A stretch of DNA of 64,000 nt from Catellatospora methionotrophica (GTDB taxonomy: Bacteria; Actinomycetota; Actinomycetes; Mycobacteriales; Micromonosporaceae): assembly GCF_011297335.1 (NCBI RefSeq), contig NZ_JAAOTJ010000001.1, forward strand, positions 558,001 through 622,000, given 5' to 3'. Below are positions 45,333-54,472 of this stretch, one piece after another. The first letter of the stretch is position 1, and the number at the start of each line of letters is the position of its first letter. The notes beneath the pieces are model-generated. The model made no database searches. It saw only the letters and a program-made list of their open reading frames with translations, and was not told the DNA's origin. The translations under genes and the position numbers were made by a program.

Positions 45333-48300
45333 TCAGAGCGTGATCGACCAGGTGTCGAGCACGCCGTAGTCGCCCGGACCGTAGTCGGTCACCCGCAGCT
45401 GCCAGGTGCCCGCCGCGAGCGCCGCCACGGGCACGCTGTACGTGCGCGTGCCACCGAAGGGCGTGCACTGGTAGTTGCCGCTGCCCGAGGTCTTCACGGC
45501 GTAGACCAGGCCGCTGGGATCGATCAGGCTGATCCCGAGGTCCTCGGCGCAGGTGTGCTGGATCGTGACCGACAGCTGGACCGGGGACACCGCCAGGCCG
45601 GGGGCCGTGGAGACGACCGGGCTGTAGATGCGGTTGTCCACGATCTGGTAGTCGGCGCCGTTGGTGAAGGTCCGGCCGCCCGGCGGTGTCGTCGACGGGG
45701 AGGGCGACGGCACCGAGCTCGGCGAGGGCGACGGGCTGGCGCTCGGCGACGGCGACGGGCCGGGCCCGGTGCTCACCGCCGTCTTCCAGATCGTGTACGC
45801 CAGGCCGTCCGCGCTGCGGTTGAGCGCCGTGGCGTTGATGTTGTTGACGGTGTCGCACGACTGGTGGTAGCAGGGGTCGTACGACGATCCCGCCGTGCCG
45901 CCCCACTTGCTCGCCTGCGCCGAGGTCTTGCTGTTACCGGCACCGGTCGCGTAACCGCTGGTGGGGATACCCGCGTTCTTGAAGGACGCGTCGTCGGACC
46001 GGCCCTGGCCCTCGACGTTCTCCTCCGGGGACAGGCTGAGGGAGTCCCAGTACTCCTTCATCGGCGCGGACGTGGCGGAGTTGATGTTGTTGATGAAGTA
46101 GCCGCCGTTGGTCGAGGCGACCATGTCGAAGTTGTAGTAGCCCTTGATCGCCGACTTCTGGGTCGAGGTCAGCGAGTTGACGTAGAAGCGGGAGCCGTTG
46201 AGGCCCTGCTCCTCGTCGGTCCACCAGCCGAAGCGGACGTGCTTGGCGGTCGTCGGGTTCGCGGCGGCCAGCGCCAGCGCGGACTCCAGCAGGATCGACG
46301 AGCCCGAGGCGTTGTCGTTGATGCCGGGACCGGCCGACACGCCGTCGAGGTGGGCGCCGAACATGACGACCTGGTCGGCGGGGCCGCCCGGCCAGTCGGC
46401 GATGAGGTTGTTGGAGCGGTACGTGCAGCTCGTGCAGTCCTGCAGGGTCACCGTGTATCCGGCGGCCTCCAGCTTGGACTTCACGTAGTTCACCGACGCG
46501 GTGTACCCGGCCGACCCGGCCCGGCGGTTGCCGCCGTTCTGGGAGGCGATGGTGCCGAACTGGCTCAGGTGCGCCTGGATCTTGGCGACGTCGATGTCCG
46601 GGGCGGTCGGCGGCGGGGTGGTGGTCCCGACGGTGAGGGTGTACTGGGCGGAGTGGTCGGTGGTGCCGTCACCGTTGACGGTGATGGTGTAGGTGCCCGG
46701 CGTGGTGCCGGACGTGGTGGTGACGGTCATCGTGGAGCTGTTGCCGGTCTGCACCGACGTCGGGCTGAACGACACGCCCACCCCGGACGGCGCGCCCGTG
46801 GCGCTCAGCGTCACGTTCTGCGCGCTGCCGCCGGTCGTGGTGGTCTGCACGGTCGCGGTGGTGCCGCTGCCCGGCTGCACGGTGCCCGAGGACGGGTTCA
46901 GCGCGATCGACCAGTCGCTGCCCGAGGGCGTGCAGGTGGCCTCGCCCGACTGCGCGGGCAGGGTGACCGCGTCCCAGGCCGCCTTGGTACGGGCGTGCAG
47001 GTTGCAGGTGCTGTCGAGGTTCTTCGCGGCCTGCAGGGTGGCGATGCGGTACTTCTTGTACGTCATGCCGGAGGTCTTGAGCAGCATGGCGTTGTAGAAG
47101 ATCTTGCCCGCGGTCTGGATGCCGACGCCGGTCACCGAGGACGGGCCGCCGGAGCAGATCGGGCTGTTCGGCTTGCCGTTGCCGGGGCTGTTGCCCTCGG
47201 CCAGCAGGTAGAACCAGTGGTTGAGCGGCCCGGCCGCGTCGTGGACCTCGGTGTTCGGGATCGACGACGAGTAGCAGTTGGGGCTGCGCCCGTCCAGCGA
47301 CGGGTTGTACATGAAGCGCAGCGGCTTGCCGTTGCCGGAGAAGTTGACCATTTCGCCGGTCTCGTAGTCCGGCACGTCGACGGAGCTGTTGATGAAGTGC
47401 TCGGTCAGCGCGCCGAAGATGTCGCCGGTGCCCTCGCCGAGCCCGGCCTCCTGCGAGGTGCCGCCGGGGGTGTTCTCGTCGATGCCGTGGCCGTTCTCGT
47501 GGCCGACGACGTCCATGCCGGTCAGCCACTGCCCGGCCTGGTTGTAGCCGAACAGGGTCGCGTTGGGCACGTAGTCCCAGTAGGCGTTGCGGTCGGCGAG
47601 GCCGACGTACGAGGGCCACGCGCCGCCGTTGCCGTTGAGGCCGTTGCGGCCCAGCCACTGGTTGACCATGTCGGACTGCTTGGCGCTGGTGTGGAACACG
47701 TCGACGCAGCCGGAGACCTTGTCGGTCTTGCTGCTGCTGCCCCATACGTCGTCGGCGTCGGTGAAGATCGAGCCGGTGCCGTTGCTGTAGTTGGCGCAGC
47801 TGATGCCGCGGCTGGTGTCGCGCATCTGGTAGTTGCCGCTGGACCCCGACGTCGGGATCTGCAGGTTCGACCCGCTCCAGACCCCAGTGCCGGTGCCCGC
47901 CTGGATCTCCTCCTGGGCGTACGCCACCTTGCCGGTCCGCGCGTCGACGTAGACGTTCTTGCGGCTCGGCTGCGCCTTGGTGACGCCGGAGACCTGCACC
48001 TCCCAGGCCAGTACGGGCTTGGGCTGGTCGAGGGTGAGCACCACCAGGCGCGGCTCGGTGGTCTTGTCGACGCGCAGGTAGCCCTGCTTGGCAACGGTCA
48101 CGGCCCGCGCGGCCGGCACGGTGGCCCGGGTGTTCACGGCGACGTCGCCGCTGGTCGCCGACACGGTGCTGAGCACCCTGCCGGTGGCGTCGGTGGCCAC
48201 CACGGCGTCGCCGCCGACCACCGGCAGGCCCTTGAACGTACGGTTGTAGGAGACGTGGAACAGGTCCTGTCCGGACGGTGTCGTGCTGCGGTAGACGGCA

Positions 48301-48521
48301 CGCCGGTCGAACTCCTCGGCGCTGCTGTGCTTGCGCAGCGCGTCGAGACCGTTGACAGCGGCCCGGTCGGCGGCGGCGACGGCCCGCGCGGCCGGGTCCA
48401 GGCGGTCACCGGGCGATGCCGGGGTGACGGCGGCCGACGCGGTGAGCCCGGTGGCGACCACGATGCTGCCGGCAAGGATCAAGCCTGCGGCGGCCGCCGC
48501 GAGGCCAGCTCTGTGCTTCAT
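45333..48521 (-). CDS. Secreted dual protease: M4 thermolysin + M28 aminopeptidase + P domain
   Basis: A 1062-residue exported protein with two metalloprotease modules. Signal peptide and FTP/PepSY propeptide come first ([15 protein letters not shown]). An M4 domain (about 200-530) follows with H341-E-N-G-H345 and [13 protein letters not shown] for the third ligand. An Ig-like linker domain (about 535-630) and an M28 aminopeptidase (about 640-900; zinc motif [19 protein letters not shown] with H724, and DEEQGLNGS) are next. A Ser/Pro linker and a P/proprotein-convertase domain (about 954-1062, [16 protein letters not shown]) close it. The ATG at 48521 follows GGAGGAGTCACTC. Endo- plus exopeptidase in one chain suggests complete digestion of proteins to amino acids. 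Confidence 0.9.
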   Translation of the reverse strand: MKHRAGLAAAAAGLILAGSIVVATGLTASAAVTPASPGDRLDPAARAVAAADRAAVNGLDALRKHSSAEEFDRRAVYRSTTPSGQDLFHVSYNRTFKGLPVVGGDAVVATDATGRVLSTVSATSGDVAVNTRATVPAARAVTVAKQGYLRVDKTTEPRLVVLTLDQPKPVLAWEVQVSGVTKAQPSRKNVYVDARTGKVAYAQEEIQAGTGTGVWSGSNLQIPTSGSSGNYQMRDTSRGISCANYSNGTGSIFTDADDVWGSSSKTDKVSGCVDVFHTSAKQSDMVNQWLGRNGLNGNGGAWPSYVGLADRNAYWDYVPNATLFGYNQAGQWLTGMDVVGHENGHGIDENTPGGTSQEAGLGEGTGDIFGALTEHFINSSVDVPDYETGEMVNFSGNGKPLRFMYNPSLDGRSPNCYSSSIPNTEVHDAAGPLNHWFYLLAEGNSPGNGKPNSPICSGGPSSVTGVGIQTAGKIFYNAMLLKTSGMTYKKYRIATLQAAKNLDSTCNLHARTKAAWDAVTLPAQSGEATCTPSGSDWSIALNPSSGTVQPGSGTTATVQTTTTGGSAQNVTLSATGAPSGVGVSFSPTSVQTGNSSTMTVTTTSGTTPGTYTITVNGDGTTDHSAQYTLTVGTTTPPPTAPDIDVAKIQAHLSQFGTIASQNGGNRRAGSAGYTASVNYVKSKLEAAGYTVTLQDCTSCTYRSNNLIADWPGGPADQVVMFGAHLDGVSAGPGINDNASGSSILLESALALAAANPTTAKHVRFGWWTDEEQGLNGSRFYVNSLTSTQKSAIKGYYNFDMVASTNGGYFINNINSATSAPMKEYWDSLSLSPEENVEGQGRSDDASFKNAGIPTSGYATGAGNSKTSAQASKWGGTAGSSYDPCYHQSCDTVNNINATALNRSADGLAYTIWKTAVSTGPGPSPSPSASPSPSPSSVPSPSPSTTPPGGRTFTNGADYQIVDNRIYSPVVSTAPGLAVSPVQLSVTIQHTCAEDLGISLIDPSGLVYAVKTSGSGNYQCTPFGGTRTYSVPVAALAAGTWQLRVTDYGPGDYGVLDTWSITL

Positions 48522-48532
48522 GAGTGACTCCT

Positions 48533-48564
48533 CCTCCTGCCGCACCTCGCGATGCGGCTGGAGG
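48533..48564 (-). promoter_or_regulatory. Leader hairpin of the dual protease gene
   Basis: In the mRNA CCUCC-A-GCCGCA pairs with UGCGGC-A-GGAGG around an eight-base loop. The GGAGG arm is the first of two tandem Shine-Dalgarno copies (GGAGGAGGAG), so the structure could mask part of the ribosome binding site. Confidence 0.5.
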
Positions 48565-48670
48565 GAGCCAACCGGAAATGCACATGGATCGAAACAGAGG
48601 AAACCCTTGCATGGCCCCGCCGAGGATCAGGGATGTCCTTGCCGCGCAACGGGTCCGCGCGGCGCGCACG

Positions 48671-51343
48671 TCACGGCGACTCGGCCGCCAGCAGCAGCGA
48701 CAGCTGCACCCGTGAGCGCACACCCATGATGCGGTAGATCCGGGTCAGCGAGGACTCCACCGTCTTGACGCTCAGGAACAGCGCGTTGGCGATCTCCCGG
48801 TTCTTCGCCCCGGCCGCGACCAGTTCGACGATCCGCGCGTCGGCGGGATTGAGGCCCCGGCGCTCGGCCGTGCCGGGCTCCGTGGCCCGTGCCGCCGCCC
48901 ACGGCGCGGCTCCGCGCTCGCGGTAGATCGCCTCGGCGAGCGCGCCCGTGTCCCGCGACGCGGCCCAGCGACGCTGGCGGCGCTGCGCCGACGCCAGCGC
49001 CAGCAGCGAGCGGGCCTGCTCCAGCGGCATGCCCAGCGTGGCGAACGTGTCCGCCGAGCGTTCCAGCACCTCCGCCGCCTGCGCCGCGGGTCCGGTGGCG
49101 CACAGCAGCAGCCCTTCGGCACGGTCCAGGGCCGCCGGGACCCCGCCCGACCGGCCCGGTGCGGCCAGCCCTCGGGTCTGCTCGATCAGCCGGGCGGCGG
49201 CCGCGGTCTCCCCGACGGCGATCAGGGCCTCGGCCAGGTCGCCGTGCCAGCGCAGCATCGACGGGTCCCGTGCGTGCTGCTGCCGTGCCAGCTCCTGCAC
49301 CGTACGCAGCGACGCCACCGCCCCCGCGGCGTCACCGGCGGCGAGCTGGACCAGTCCGCGCGCGTACGTGGCCCGGGTCAGGTAGAGCTGGTCGTGCTCC
49401 TCGGCCGACGCGCGCACCGCCCCGTCGGCCAGTACGCGGGCCTTCGCGGGGCTGCCCGCCGCGAGTTCGACCAGCGCCGCGCTGTACCAGGTCGGGCCGG
49501 GTGACATGCCCGACCACTCGGTGATCGCCAGGGCCCGGCCGACGTGGCCGAGCGCGGAGGCGCACCGGCCCATCCGGATCTCGACCTCGGCGAGCGCCCG
49601 CAGCACCTCCGCCAGGTCCTCGGGCACACCGCCCGCCTCGGCCTGCGGCAGCAGCCCGAGCAGGCCCTGCCGTGCCTCGTCGAGCCGGTCGTCGAAGAAC
49701 GCGTGCCGCGCGGCGACGTGCGGCGGCGCGTTCACCAGCCGGGCCCCGTGCGGTCCGGGTGCCACGGCCAGCGCCTCGGCCAGGGTCTGCGCGGCCGCCA
49801 CCGGGTCGCCGACGACCCGCTGCATGAGCGCCAGGTAGGCCAGGCTCGACGCCTGCACGGCGGGATCGCGCGCGGCGACGGCGTGCTGCACGGCGTGACG
49901 GGCGTGCACGGCGGCGCGCGGCGGCGCGCCCTCGGTGATGTTGGCCCGCACCGCCAGCCGCAGGTGGGCCTCGGCGAGCAGGCCCGGATGCCCGCTGGCC
50001 TCGCTGAGCACGGTGGACAGCAGCTCCTCGCAGCCGTCGAGGTCTTGGCCCGCCGCGTCGAACGCGGCCAGGCGGGCCCGGGCGCGGTCGGCGGCCGGTG
50101 CGTCGACGCTTTCCAGACGGCCCAGCATGCGGCGTACGAGCACCACGTCACCGGCGGTTCCGGCGTCCTGGGCGGCGTCGCGCAGCCAGCGCACGACCGT
50201 GCCGCGATCGAGGTCGGCCGGGGCGAGGTCCACGGCCCGCAGGGCGAGTTCGGCCGCGCGCCGGGGGCGTCCGCGCGCCCGCATGGTGGCCCGTGCCCCG
50301 GCCAGCGCGTGGGCCAGTGCAGCGTCGGGCGCGGTCGCGGTCATCGCGAGGTGCCAGAGCCGGGTCGGCTCGTCGATCGCGGCTGCGGCGAGCGTGTGGT
50401 GCCCCTCGGCCAGCTCGTCCGGACCGGCGTCGGCGGTCACCACCTCGGCCAGCACCTCGGCGCACAGGCGCAGGTGGTCGTCGGGGTCGACCTGCACGAG
50501 ACCGGCCAGTTCGGCGATCACGACGTCGCGCGCGGACACCGCCGAGCGCGGCAGCATCGGCGTCGGCAGCCGCCCGGCCAGGGCGGTGAGCAGCACGAGG
50601 CGGCGTACGCCCGGTGCCGTCCCGTCGAGCAGGTCCTGCGCCGCCTGCTCGACGGCACGCGACAGCACCGCCGCGCCGCCCCGGGCGCGGCCGGTCCGGT
50701 GTGGACCCGTGCCCAGCGCCAGTGCCAGCCGGGGATGGCCGCCGGACGCGGCGTGCACCTGCACGGCCGTCCGGTAGGCCAGGCCGCGGCTGCCCAGCAG
50801 CTCCACCACCTGCGCCACGGTCAGCCGCGGGATCGCGAACTCGACGGCGTCGCGGTCCAGGCCCGCGGTCGGCCCGGCGGTGGCGGGCCGGGCCGTCAGC
50901 AGCGCCAGCTCGGCCCGGTCCGCGACGAAGCCGATCACGTCCACGCTGAGCGGATCCAGCCACTGCACGTCGTCGACGACCAGCACCGGCGCGGTCGCGA
51001 GCTGCCGCACCAGGGCGAGCGCGCCCAGGCGCAGCGCCAGCGGATCGGCGGGGCGCTGCTCGCCACGGCAGAGCACGGCCTCGACCGCGACGGCCTGGCG
51101 GGCGGGCAGCCCGTCCACGCCGTCCGGCGCAATCTGTTCCAGCAGGTCGGCCAGGCCCAGGTGCGCGATGTCCCGGGCCGGCGACATCCGCACCACCGGA
51201 CGCCCGGTGGCGGTGAGCTGTTCGGTGAGGGCGCCGAGGATAGCCGTGCGCCCGGCGCCGCGCGGTCCGGTCAGCACGGCCCGACCCGAGGTGGCCAGTG
51301 CCGCGCGTACCTCGGTCAGCAGATCTTCCCGCCCGACCAGCAC
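48671..51343 (-). CDS. LAL-type (large ATP-binding LuxR) regulator
   Basis: An 890-residue transcriptional activator. An N-terminal AAA ATPase has Walker A GPRGAGRT (26-33) and Walker B VLVVDDVQWLD. A long helical/TPR-like middle follows and a LuxR helix-turn-helix closes the C-terminus (LNPADARIVELVAAGAKNREI; SVKTVESSLTRIYRIMGVRSR). The Walker A Lys is replaced by Arg32, so ATP binding or hydrolysis may be altered. The start is a GTG. It lies 149 bp upstream of nothing on its own strand except the dual protease beyond it, which is a possible target. Inducer unknown. Confidence 0.9.
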   Translation of the reverse strand: MLVGREDLLTEVRAALATSGRAVLTGPRGAGRTAILGALTEQLTATGRPVVRMSPARDIAHLGLADLLEQIAPDGVDGLPARQAVAVEAVLCRGEQRPADPLALRLGALALVRQLATAPVLVVDDVQWLDPLSVDVIGFVADRAELALLTARPATAGPTAGLDRDAVEFAIPRLTVAQVVELLGSRGLAYRTAVQVHAASGGHPRLALALGTGPHRTGRARGGAAVLSRAVEQAAQDLLDGTAPGVRRLVLLTALAGRLPTPMLPRSAVSARDVVIAELAGLVQVDPDDHLRLCAEVLAEVVTADAGPDELAEGHHTLAAAAIDEPTRLWHLAMTATAPDAALAHALAGARATMRARGRPRRAAELALRAVDLAPADLDRGTVVRWLRDAAQDAGTAGDVVLVRRMLGRLESVDAPAADRARARLAAFDAAGQDLDGCEELLSTVLSEASGHPGLLAEAHLRLAVRANITEGAPPRAAVHARHAVQHAVAARDPAVQASSLAYLALMQRVVGDPVAAAQTLAEALAVAPGPHGARLVNAPPHVAARHAFFDDRLDEARQGLLGLLPQAEAGGVPEDLAEVLRALAEVEIRMGRCASALGHVGRALAITEWSGMSPGPTWYSAALVELAAGSPAKARVLADGAVRASAEEHDQLYLTRATYARGLVQLAAGDAAGAVASLRTVQELARQQHARDPSMLRWHGDLAEALIAVGETAAAARLIEQTRGLAAPGRSGGVPAALDRAEGLLLCATGPAAQAAEVLERSADTFATLGMPLEQARSLLALASAQRRQRRWAASRDTGALAEAIYRERGAAPWAAARATEPGTAERRGLNPADARIVELVAAGAKNREIANALFLSVKTVESSLTRIYRIMGVRSRVQLSLLLAAESP

Positions 51344-51419
51344 CCGGCCAGGCTAGGCGATACCTGACCGGCGCGATACCCCCGCGGCGATCAGGCGTCT
51401 CGCCGCGTGCCATGCGGGT

Positions 51420-52364
51420 CTAGATCGGGAAGTGGCCGCGTTGCCAGCGCCAGTGGCGGCCCGCCGCCAGGTGGTCGATGGCCGCGCGCCGGAGCACGGT
51501 GTCGCGCGGCAGCCGGTCGAGCGGCGTGGTCAGCGAGCGGAACACGAAGCGCAGCACCTCGACGTCGGCGTCGATGCCCTGGGGCTCCTCGTACGGCTCC
51601 AGCTCGAACCTGCGCTGGAACCGGATGATGTTGGAGTCCTCGGGCAGGTACTCCCGCAGCTGCGGGTCGAGCAGCCACGAGCCGCAGGAGAACGCGGTGT
51701 ACGCCTCGTCGGGGAAGTGGCGCGGGAAGAACGCGCGGGCTTCGTCGAGCGAGGCGTCGATCGCCTCCGGGGTCAGCGGCCCCGATTCGGGGATGTGCAG
51801 GCTGATGGCGGTGTCGCCGCGATGGTGCTGCAGGCGGCCGAGCTGGTAGAGGCCGCCGCGCGCGTGCAGCGTCAGCCAGGCCTGCATGACCGGCCAGCCC
51901 TCGCCGCTCATGCGCCGGTCGATGGCGAGGTTGCGGCCCAGGTCGGCCAGGGTCGCCCAGGTCACGTCCCCGGCTACGCCGTGTTCGCGGTGGTACGCCG
52001 TGACGACGTCGACCAGGGCCAGGTAGGCGTACACGTAGAGGTGCCGCCAGGCGAGGCCCTGTTCGCGGGGCAGTTCCGGGCCGGGCGGCAGCCAGCCGGT
52101 CCCGCCGAGGTCGGCGCGGACCAGGGCGATCGAGCGGTCGAGCAGCCAGCGCAGCTCCGGCGTCCACAGCGGGGAGCCGGGGTCGGGCCAGCCCGCCATG
52201 ATCTCGGCGGCGTCGTCCGGGCGCACCCCGAGCCGGTCGAGGAGCGCCGGGGCGTCGGCCTTGGCGGGCAGTGGAGCCGACGGCAGGTCACCGGCGAGCT
52301 GGTGCACGCGTGCGACGTCCGTGACGGGTACGCCGAGCCGGGAGGCGGTGTCGTCCAGATCCAC
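51420..52364 (-). CDS. Acyltransferase-like protein (DUF5596-type)
   Basis: A 314-residue cytoplasmic protein that resembles the two-domain acyltransferase family annotated as DUF5596: an N-terminal helical half ([21 protein letters not shown]) and a C-terminal half with [26 protein letters not shown] and [28 protein letters not shown]. Family membership is from memory of its length and these blocks and is not certain. No signal peptide or membrane helix. Substrate unknown. It is divergent from the small RHH gene. Confidence 0.65.
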   Translation of the reverse strand: MDLDDTASRLGVPVTDVARVHQLAGDLPSAPLPAKADAPALLDRLGVRPDDAAEIMAGWPDPGSPLWTPELRWLLDRSIALVRADLGGTGWLPPGPELPREQGLAWRHLYVYAYLALVDVVTAYHREHGVAGDVTWATLADLGRNLAIDRRMSGEGWPVMQAWLTLHARGGLYQLGRLQHHRGDTAISLHIPESGPLTPEAIDASLDEARAFFPRHFPDEAYTAFSCGSWLLDPQLREYLPEDSNIIRFQRRFELEPYEEPQGIDADVEVLRFVFRSLTTPLDRLPRDTVLRRAAIDHLAAGRHWRWQRGHFPI

Positions 52365-52402
52365 GCGCGGAGTCTACGTGCTGTCGGGTGGCCGCGTGGC
52401 AC

Positions 52403-52438
52403 TTGCGCCCGGAAAATAGATATCACTATGATAGCGGC
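52403..52438 (+). promoter_or_regulatory. Promoter of the RHH gene with overlapping dyad, leaderless start
   Basis: TTGCGC (52403-52408), 18 bp and TATGAT (52427-52432). The expected transcription start is about seven bases on, at or next to the ATG at 52439, so the mRNA should be leaderless. A dyad TATCA-cta-TGATA (52421-52433) covers the -10 and could be the gene's own operator. Confidence 0.6.
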
Positions 52439-52645
52439 ATGGCGGCCGAGCGTAAGCAACTGCTGCTGCGGCTGGACCCGGCGATCCACGACGCGCTGGC
52501 CCGCTGGGCAGCCGACGACCTGCGCAGCGTGAACGCGCAGATCGAGTACCTGCTGCGTCAGTCACTGGCCCAGGCCGATCGGCTGCCCGGCGACGCGGGC
52601 GAGCCACGGCGGCGCGGCCGTCCCCCCAGGAACACGTCAGATTGA
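52439..52645 (+). CDS. Small ribbon-helix-helix DNA-binding protein
   Basis: A 68-residue protein with an Arc/MetJ-like pattern: a short beta strand KQLLLRLDP, then [25 protein letters not shown] as two helices. [15 protein letters not shown] is the classic second helix. The C-terminal tail is basic and Pro-rich ([12 protein letters not shown]). Such proteins are often antitoxins, but no toxin follows: the next gene, 9 bp away, encodes a GPP34 protein. It probably regulates that gene and itself through the dyad over its -10. Confidence 0.82.
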   Translation: MAAERKQLLLRLDPAIHDALARWAADDLRSVNAQIEYLLRQSLAQADRLPGDAGEPRRRGRPPRNTSD

Positions 52646-52654
52646 GAGCCGGTC

Positions 52655-53275
52655 ATGGAACTGCCCCTCACCTCGCAGGTCTACCTGCTGGCGTACAACA
52701 CCGACAAAGGCAAGCTGACCTGCAACGGTTACCTGGGCTACGTGATCCGCGCCGCGGCGCTCACCGAGCTGCACCAGCGCGGCGCGCTGTCCGATGCCGA
52801 CGGCAGGCCGCAGGCGACGGGCACCAAGGTCAGCGATCCGCTGCTCGCCGAAGTGCTGGCGTCGATCGCGGCCGCGCCGAAGCCCAAGAAATGGGCCTGG
52901 TGGGTCAACCGGGGCCAGACGCCCATGTTCCGCGCGGTGCAGCAGCGACTGGTCGACGACCGCGTCATCACCACCGAGCGTTACCGGATGCTGGGCCTCT
53001 TCCCCGCCACCAGAGTGAAGCTGCACGAGCACCGGGCGGTCAGCCAGCTCCGCTCCACGGTCAGCCACACGCTCAACGGCGGCAGCGCCGATCCGCGGGC
53101 CGGCGCACTGACCGCGCTGGCCGCCGTCGGCGAGATCCGCATCGCGATCAGCCGGGCGCAGACCCGCCAGCACGCCCGGCGGCTGGAATCGCTGGTGGGA
53201 CAGGCGGGTCCGGCACTTCCCGCGCTGCGCAAGGTGATCCGCGACCACCACGCGGCCATGGAGTCGGGCGCCTGA
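52655..53275 (+). CDS. GPP34 (Golgi phosphoprotein 3-like) family protein
   Basis: A 206-residue protein of the GPP34 family, named for the eukaryotic phosphoinositide-binding Golgi protein. The start MELPLTSQVYLLAYNTDKGKL and blocks YVIRAAALTELHQRGAL and RYRMLGLFPATRVKLHE are typical. In actinomycetes these proteins are widespread and have been linked to peripheral membrane and conservon-type functions; the exact role is not known to me. It is co-transcribed with the RHH gene 9 bp upstream. Confidence 0.85.
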   Translation: MELPLTSQVYLLAYNTDKGKLTCNGYLGYVIRAAALTELHQRGALSDADGRPQATGTKVSDPLLAEVLASIAAAPKPKKWAWWVNRGQTPMFRAVQQRLVDDRVITTERYRMLGLFPATRVKLHEHRAVSQLRSTVSHTLNGGSADPRAGALTALAAVGEIRIAISRAQTRQHARRLESLVGQAGPALPALRKVIRDHHAAMESGA

Positions 53276-53322
53276 CGAGCACGCCCGAAGCTCCCTCGCC
53301 TGTCCCCGTGGGGAGCCCTGCG

Positions 53323-54372
53323 TCAGCGCGGTCCCCGCGCGGCCAGGCCGAGGTCGTCGCCGGAGTGCGCGAAGTATCCCTCGACGGCGTCCGCGTCGAC
53401 GTCGGCGAGGCTCGCCGGATGCCAGCGCGGGTTGCGGTCCTTGTCGATGATCTGGGCACGAACCCCCTCGGCGAAGTCCGGCGACCTCAGCATCGACGCC
53501 GACAGCCGGTACTCCTGATCCAGCGCGGCCTCCAGCGACGGCAGGCGCGCGGCGGTGCGCAGCGAGCGCAGGGTGACCACGAGCGCGGTCGGCGACTTGG
53601 CGGCGATCTCCTTCGCCGCCGCGTGCGCGGCCGGGGCCGGGTCGGAACGCAACCGGTCCAGGATCTCGGCCACGGAGTCCGCGGCGTAGCACCGGTCGAT
53701 CCACTCCCGGCACGAGGCCAGCTCGCCCTCCGGCGGTGCGACCGCGAACGCGGCCACCGCCTCGGCCGCGTCGCCGCTGGTCAGCGCCTCGGCCAGGGGC
53801 GCCAGCCGGTCGGCGGGCACGAAGTTGTCGGCCAGCCCCGCGTGGACGGCGTCGGCCGCGCCGACCGACGTCCCGGTCAGGGCCAGGTGGGTGCCGACCT
53901 GGCCGGGCGCGTGCGACAGCAGCCAGCTGCCGCCGATGTCGGGGTGGAAGCCGATGCCGACCTCCGGCATCGCCAGCCGCGAGCGCTCGGTGACCAGGCG
54001 CACCCCCGCGTGCGCGGAGATCCCGATGCCGCCGCCCATCACCAGGCCGTCCATCCAGGCCACGACCGGTTTGCGGTAGCGGGCGATGCCGGCGTTCAGC
54101 CGGTACTCCCGCGCCCAGAAGTCCAGGGACGCGCTGCCACCGGACACCGCGTCGGCGTGCAGCGCGCGGATGTCGCCGCCTGCGCACAGCCCCCGGTCAC
54201 CGGCCCCGCTGATCAGCACGGTCCGGACCTCGCCGGAGGTGGCCCACCGGTCGAGCGCCTGCTGCATGAGGGTGACCATCTCGGTGGTCAGCGCGTTGAT
54301 CGCCCGCGGCCGGTTCAGCGTGATCCGGCCGAGGTGTCCGGTGACGCCGGTCAGCACGGTCGGTGCGTTCAT
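53323..54372 (-). CDS. 3-hydroxyisobutyryl-CoA hydrolase (enoyl-CoA hydratase family)
   Basis: A 349-residue enzyme of the crotonase fold. GDRGLCAGGDIRALHAD forms the oxyanion hole, and VAWMDGLVMGGGIGISAHAGVRLVTERS with MPEVGIGFHPDIGGSWLLSH matches 3-hydroxyisobutyryl-CoA hydrolases of valine breakdown. The C-terminal part (ASMLRSPDFAEGVRAQIIDKDRNPRWHPASLADV) is the characteristic extension that distinguishes these from short enoyl-CoA hydratases. Ribosome binding site GGGGAGG. No other valine-catabolism gene lies nearby. Confidence 0.88.
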   Translation of the reverse strand: MNAPTVLTGVTGHLGRITLNRPRAINALTTEMVTLMQQALDRWATSGEVRTVLISGAGDRGLCAGGDIRALHADAVSGGSASLDFWAREYRLNAGIARYRKPVVAWMDGLVMGGGIGISAHAGVRLVTERSRLAMPEVGIGFHPDIGGSWLLSHAPGQVGTHLALTGTSVGAADAVHAGLADNFVPADRLAPLAEALTSGDAAEAVAAFAVAPPEGELASCREWIDRCYAADSVAEILDRLRSDPAPAAHAAAKEIAAKSPTALVVTLRSLRTAARLPSLEAALDQEYRLSASMLRSPDFAEGVRAQIIDKDRNPRWHPASLADVDADAVEGYFAHSGDDLGLAARGPR

Positions 54373-54472
54373 GCGCGGGCCTCCCCTCGGGCGGGTCCGG
54401 ATCCGGGCACGTGCTCAGGCTGCTCCACGGTGCCGGACGATATAGCAGCGCGCCGCGCCGACTGACAGCGCG

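Noticed and set aside
52439-53275. Toxin-antitoxin pair
   Set aside because: The second gene encodes a GPP34 protein with its full family length, not a known toxin.
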